Below are positions 60,586 to 64,000 of a DNA stretch of 64,000 nt, piece by piece; the stretch's first letter is position 1; every line of letters starts with the position of its first letter. The translations under genes and the position numbers were made by a program. The DNA lies in the NCBI GenBank assembly GCA_028687435.1, contig JAQUAF010000009.1, positions 50,567 to 114,566 on the forward strand. The letters are read 5' to 3'. The notes beneath the pieces were generated by a model. It ran no database searches and had not been told where the DNA came from. It saw nothing but the letters and a program-made list of their open reading frames with translations. Source of the stretch: Verrucomicrobiia bacterium (GTDB lineage Bacteria; Verrucomicrobiota; Verrucomicrobiia; JABWAM01).

Positions 60586-60614
60586 ATTATGGGGCGGATG
60601 ACTTCTGAGGTCAA
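60586..60614 (-). promoter_or_regulatory. Promoter of the GYF_2-GIY-YIG gene
   Basis: On the minus strand: TTGACC (60609-60614), a 17-nt spacer and CATAAT (60586-60591). The predicted leader is about 18 nt and carries AAAGGA as a Shine-Dalgarno before the ATG at 60562. This is a conventional leader, unlike the leaderless-looking promoters elsewhere. Confidence 0.6.
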
Positions 60615-60713
60615 GTATTGTGAAGCCTCTGCCATGATGTCGGGTGCATCTCCGAGTTGTCGACAAATATTAGATCCCAACCGGGATGGGGTTGGAAAAC
60701 ATCGGGCGATGGC

Positions 60714-60872
60714 AGGCGGTGTAGGAGCCCCGCCCTCCATTTTTTACCGTGCTGACAATGGAGGGCGGGGCTCCCGCACAGCCTCCACCAGAACGGAATG
60801 GTCCCGGATTGGGCAAATGTTAGCGGCGTTGGGCAGGACGCCCTCGTTCCCAGGAAAGGATCTCAATTAGGT
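60714..60872. repeat. Hairpin repeat, copy 3, with the full composite flank
   Basis: Arms at 60714-60741 and 60757-60784 (core GGAGCCCCGCCCTCC), then 60796-60834 matching 38480-38520, then 60836-60872 matching 21700-21736. This copy joins all modules seen separately elsewhere and is probably the most complete example of the element. The 340-nt gap 60563-60902 contains only the nuclease promoter and this repeat. Confidence 0.85.
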
Positions 60873-60902
60873 TGACGAGTATGGCCATGGCGGGAACGCG
60901 AC

Positions 60903-62240
60903 TTATTTGTATTTCGGCAGCATTTTGCCGTGGGCGCGAATGAGGTCGTCGCACATGGCGCGAATTTGATCAATGGGCAATTCGGCGCTGGTGTGTGGGT
61001 CGAGGCATGCAGCGTGGTAGATGGCCTCTTTGCGGCGCGTGAGAGCGGCTTCGATGGTCAGCAGGTGGACGTTGATGCACGCGCGGTTGAGTCCGGCGCA
61101 TTGTTCCGGCAGGTTGCCGATGTAACATCCCTGCACACCGTTGCGGTCCACCATGCACGGCACCTCGACGCAGGCATTGGCCGGCAGATTGGGGATGAGT
61201 CCGTGGTTGATCACGTTGCCGCCGATGCGATGGGGAACGTTGGTTTCCATGGCTTCCATGATGTAGGAGCCGTATTCATGGCTGCGCGTGTGGGTGAGAC
61301 TCCGGTTGTGGACGATCTCCTTGCTTTGGGATTTCCATGAGGCGATCTGGTTGACGCAGCGGCGGGGATATTCATCGAGCGGAATGTTGAATTCCTTGAT
61401 CATGCCGGGAAAACGGCTCTTGATCCAGTAAGGGGAGTACTCGGCGTTGTGCTCGGAGGATTCGGTGATGTAATAGCCGAACTTGAGCATCATTTCGATC
61501 CGGACCATGTCGTGATGTTTTTTGCCTCCGGCTTTGCGGGCGGCGGCGTTGAGTTTTGCGGCGCGGCGCTTGATCTCAGGGTAAAGATCCTTGCCTCCGT
61601 CGGTGATTTTCAGCAGCCAGCCCATGTGGTTGATGCCCGCGACTTTCCATTGGAGTTTTTTGACCTGCGTATCCATGCCGAGAAGCTGCAACAGGCCGCT
61701 GGCGCAGACCTGGACAGAGTGGCAGAGGCCCACGGTTTTGACCTTCGAACCGCGCAGCATGGCGCCGGTGAGCATGGACATCGGGTTGGTGTAGTTCAGG
61801 AACCATGCGTTGGGGCACACGGTTTCCATGTCGCGCGCAAAATCCAGCATTACGGGAATGGTGCGCAGAGCCCGGAAAATGCCGCCGATGCCGAGGGTGT
61901 CGGCGATGGTCTGGCGGAGTCCGTACTTTTTGGGAATCTCGAAATCGATGACCGTGCTGGGTTTGTAGCCGCCGACCTGAATGGCGTTGACCACATAGTT
62001 CGCACCGCGCAGGGCTTCGCGGCGGCTGCCTTTACCCAGATGGGCGGTGATTTTTGCGCGTCCCTGGTTGACGTTTTCATTGAGGGTGTCCAGCATGAGC
62101 TTGGATTCCTTGAGACGGACGGGATCGATGTCGTAGAGCGCGATTTGTGAGTCCTGAAGGGCGGGGGTGAGCAAAGAGTCGCCGACGATGTTTTTGACGA
62201 AGACGGTGCTGCCGGCTCCCATGAAAGTGATTTTAGGCAT
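60903..62240 (-). CDS. Glycoside hydrolase family 4 (alpha-galactosidase type)
   Basis: A 445-residue GH4 enzyme, which needs NAD+ and a divalent metal and cleaves by an oxidation-elimination route. NAD-binding start ITFMGAGSTVF, then DIDPVRLKES, YVVNAIQVGGY, metal-site CHSVQ (Cys/His) and GINHMGWLL. The CHS plus INHMGW patterns point to the alpha-galactosidase (MelA) or alpha-glucuronidase branch, not phospho-glucosidase. Cytoplasmic. It is divergent from an AraC regulator, its likely controller. Confidence 0.9.
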   Translation of the reverse strand: MPKITFMGAGSTVFVKNIVGDSLLTPALQDSQIALYDIDPVRLKESKLMLDTLNENVNQGRAKITAHLGKGSRREALRGANYVVNAIQVGGYKPSTVIDFEIPKKYGLRQTIADTLGIGGIFRALRTIPVMLDFARDMETVCPNAWFLNYTNPMSMLTGAMLRGSKVKTVGLCHSVQVCASGLLQLLGMDTQVKKLQWKVAGINHMGWLLKITDGGKDLYPEIKRRAAKLNAAARKAGGKKHHDMVRIEMMLKFGYYITESSEHNAEYSPYWIKSRFPGMIKEFNIPLDEYPRRCVNQIASWKSQSKEIVHNRSLTHTRSHEYGSYIMEAMETNVPHRIGGNVINHGLIPNLPANACVEVPCMVDRNGVQGCYIGNLPEQCAGLNRACINVHLLTIEAALTRRKEAIYHAACLDPHTSAELPIDQIRAMCDDLIRAHGKMLPKYK

Positions 62241-62352
62241 GGAAATAAGGGATTTTGATTTTGGATTTTAGAATTGCGAGTTGGGGCGCCCCAACCCATT
62301 CGATGGTCATAAATCCTCGCGCAGAATCGGGGAAACGGCAAATGAAAAGGTG

Positions 62353-62380
62353 TGACATAAAACGTCGATTTTGTGATAAC
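62353..62380 (+). promoter_or_regulatory. Sigma70-like promoter of the AraC gene
   Basis: TGACAT (62353-62358), a 16-nt spacer and GATAAC (62375-62380), 7 nt before the ATG at 62388. The 147-nt divergent gap with the GH4 gene is where the regulator would be expected to bind. Confidence 0.45.
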
Positions 62381-62387
62381 TTTGCGC

Positions 62388-63296
62388 ATGCCAAACACTC
62401 CAGAAGAACAGGTGCTCATTCGGATTTTTCAAGCGGAGTCCCGGGAAATCCGCACGAATGCCAGCTACCGGTGGGATTGTCACAACCGGGGTGAAGTTCC
62501 TTTTGTGATTTTACAGACGACCATCAAGGGGGAAGGGATGTTTGATGCCGGCGGACGCACCCTGCCGGTGCCGCCGGGGCATGCCTTTGTGGCGATTGTT
62601 CCTGAGAAAACCTGTTATTACTATCCGCCATCGAGCCGGATCCCCTGGGAATTTTGCTGGGTGGTTTTTCGCGGCGAACTGGCCGTGCGGTTGTGGCGGA
62701 TTTTGAGGGATTCGTTCGGGGCGGTGTTGCCGATCGAGCCGGATTCGGATGCCGGTCTGGCGATGCGCAACCTGATCCGGAGATTCCACAGCCGTGAGTA
62801 CAAGGACAGCGTGGAGATGAGCCAGGATGCCTACCGGTTTTATTGCCAATGGTGGAGGCAGTTGTCCGGGGTGGGCGGAGCGGTGGGTGATCCGGTCATG
62901 GCTGCCGTGCGGTATTGTCACGAACATTGGCAGGAGCCGGTGAGCGTGAAGGAACTGGCTGCGCATACCGGATTGAGCCGGGAACATTTCACCCGGTTGT
63001 TTGTCGAGAAGCAGGGGATTTCCCCCGGTGTTTATCTGCGCGGCCAGCGCCTGGAAAACGCGGTTCACTTGTTGCAGGCAACCGGGTTGCCGGTCAAGGA
63101 AGTGGCCCTGCGTTGCGGTTTCTATTCGGCCCATCAATTCCGGCATGCTTTTCGCCAGCGGCATGGATTGTCCCCCCAACAGTATCGTTCGCAGATCATG
63201 AGGGCGGTTTTTGCCCCCGCAGTGCGGAAACCCCGGCGAACTGCGGCGGCCAAGGGCAATCCATCTTCCGAGGATGGATGTTATTTGAAAGGCTGA
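62388..63296 (+). CDS. AraC-family transcriptional regulator
   Basis: A 302-residue regulator. The N-terminal cupin-type sensor (about 20-120; YRWDCHNRGEVPFVILQTTI, PPGHAFVAIVPEKT) is followed by two C-terminal helix-turn-helices (about 175-275; VSVKELAAHTGLSREHFTRL and VKEVALRCGFYSAHQFRHAF with FRQRHGLSPQQYR). The sensor is of the type that binds sugars. Start ATG 62388 (MPNTPEEQ) is preferred to GTG 62373 because of the promoter spacing. It lies divergent from the GH4 gene and probably activates it when its substrate is present. Confidence 0.92.
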   Translation: MPNTPEEQVLIRIFQAESREIRTNASYRWDCHNRGEVPFVILQTTIKGEGMFDAGGRTLPVPPGHAFVAIVPEKTCYYYPPSSRIPWEFCWVVFRGELAVRLWRILRDSFGAVLPIEPDSDAGLAMRNLIRRFHSREYKDSVEMSQDAYRFYCQWWRQLSGVGGAVGDPVMAAVRYCHEHWQEPVSVKELAAHTGLSREHFTRLFVEKQGISPGVYLRGQRLENAVHLLQATGLPVKEVALRCGFYSAHQFRHAFRQRHGLSPQQYRSQIMRAVFAPAVRKPRRTAAAKGNPSSEDGCYLKG

Positions 63297-63310
63297 AGGC
63301 GGAAGGTTGA

Positions 63311-63733
63311 AGACTGACGGAAGGGCGAATCGGAGAACTGGTCCGCATCCGGATAGAAGATGTCGATCTGGACGCCTGCAAAATCTTCATCAATCAGGGC
63401 AAGGGAAGCAAAGACCGGTACATCCTTTTCCCGTCCAATTTCCGCTTGGTGCTCAAGAGCTACCTGCAGGGCAATCCGAAAAACCAATACCTCTTCGAAT
63501 CGCGGCGATACACTCCCTTCACGCCCCGTCGAGTGCAGCAAATCGTCCAGCATTATCGGCGGCGCGCTCAAATCCCGCAACCAGTCCATCCCCACTTGTT
63601 CCGGCACCAGATGCTCACCTTCCTCACCAAACAAGGCCCCTCCGACGCCCAGATCCAGCTCATTTCCGGCCACGAGAGCAAGAAAAGCTTGGAAATCTAC
63701 TATGCCATCAGTCCACATTGGCGCGAAAAATAA
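63311..63733 (+). pseudogene. Tyrosine recombinase remnant (catalytic half)
   Basis: A frame open from 63311 to the stop at 63731-63733 reads TEGRIGELVRIRIEDVDLD (first catalytic Arg), GKGSKDRYILFP (Lys), HLFRHQMLTFLTKQG (HxxR), LISGHESKKSLEIYYAIS (His and Tyr). All catalytic-core motifs are there, but the N-terminal core-binding domain and start are missing, so it is a 5'-truncated integrase. It directly follows the AraC stop and is a trace of a mobile element ending near here. Confidence 0.8.
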
Positions 63734-63914
63734 CGGTTTGGAGCGGGAGGCGGTTCGAAAAAGCCCCGTTTTTTGAGGTTTTTGAAGGAAAAATGGCTTT
63801 GGGCGGTCCGATTATGCGTACAAACCACACTTTTTGCTGAAGTCGGGCAAGGTGGTGTGTCACTTTGGCCTTGTCCTGTACGCTGAAAGTCGGCCATTAT
63901 CTGGGGGGTTGATT

Positions 63915-64000
63915 ATGCCTACAGGTAACATCATGGGCTTGGCCCGCTCTGCCCCCTGGCTCGCGCCTTTCGTCCAGTCGCTTGAGCGCGATTCTTTGGC
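63915..64000 (+). CDS. Partial ORF at window end
   Basis: An ATG at 63915 opens a frame that stays open to the window edge (MPTGNIMGLARSAPWLAPFV). Too short to identify. It could be the next gene of the same mobile element as the integrase remnant. The 180 nt between the two hold no gene; two similar GATTATGC-G/C-TACA boxes (63810 and 63911) are noted. Confidence 0.3.
   Translation, partial: MPTGNIMGLARSAPWLAPFVQSLERDSL

Noticed and set aside
1..64000. tRNA, rRNA, riboswitch and replication-origin searches by eye
   Set aside because: No tRNA-like cloverleaf, rRNA segment, recognisable riboswitch core or DnaA-box cluster was seen in the intergenic regions; a covariance-model scan would be needed to exclude small RNAs.

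Overview
The window reads as a moderately GC-rich chromosome from the PVC superphylum, most likely Verrucomicrobiota or a close relative (Kiritimatiellota, Lentisphaerota). The main clues are a double-length fused UvrA of 1837 residues (a fusion known from Chlamydiae), a prepilin-like protein with the C-terminal H-X9-DG motif, a DUF2339/DUF3999 pair, an HRDxSPxN-type Ser/Thr kinase, and many carbohydrate-active proteins. The class assignment is inference. No rRNA, tRNA or CRISPR array was found.

Layout. 1-9.1 kb is a carbohydrate region: sialate O-acetylesterase, a PIN/Phd-type toxin-antitoxin pair, a sugar-isomerase-like TIM barrel, an H-X9-DG prepilin, a 1260-residue LamG/GH42-like secreted protein, a decayed gene and an amidohydrolase. 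9.1-15.2 kb holds murI, a Ser/Thr kinase and a sulfonate-type ABC importer operon with cysK inside it. 15.3-21.7 kb holds a Na+:alanine symporter, a two-receiver diguanylate cyclase divergent from a cysteine-rich PAS histidine kinase, a fungal-type cytosine deaminase, an RluA-like pseudouridine synthase and an acyltransferase-like protein. 22-33.8 kb holds DUF2339/DUF3999 membrane proteins, a frameshifted Na+/solute symporter, an APC-Usp transporter, and an ArgE-like/ArgA-like pair followed by a dead IS. 33.9-43 kb holds polyprenyl synthase, an OprB porin, a divergent ETF pair, accA, a UVR-motif protein, YqeY, an amidohydrolase, a MITE-like element and a YycJ-type hydrolase. 43.2-45.8 kb holds a PduS-like flavo/Fe-S protein, a PduT-like microcompartment shell protein and a lone NuoC. 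46-58.6 kb holds a DUF2334 deacetylase, a PHP-glycosyltransferase fusion, the fused UvrA, a hicA remnant, a metallo-hydrolase and an MMPL/RND transporter. 58.6-64 kb is accessory: repeats, a nucleotidyltransferase pair, a GYF_2/GIY-YIG fusion, a GH4 glycosidase with a divergent AraC regulator, and an integrase remnant.

The most interesting points are: (1) the PduS-PduT-NuoC electron-transfer locus behind a near-consensus promoter, with no other shell genes nearby; (2) a repeated promoter layout in which the -10 box lies only 6-9 nt before the start codon, suggesting many leaderless mRNAs; (3) a short tandem-repeat tract sitting exactly at the junction between the two UvrA halves; (4) an atypical ETF pair lacking recognisable FAD motifs; (5) several families of mobile hairpin repeats, one of which supplies the 3' end of a transporter gene; and (6) a GYF_2-GIY-YIG fusion in a small repeat-bounded island.
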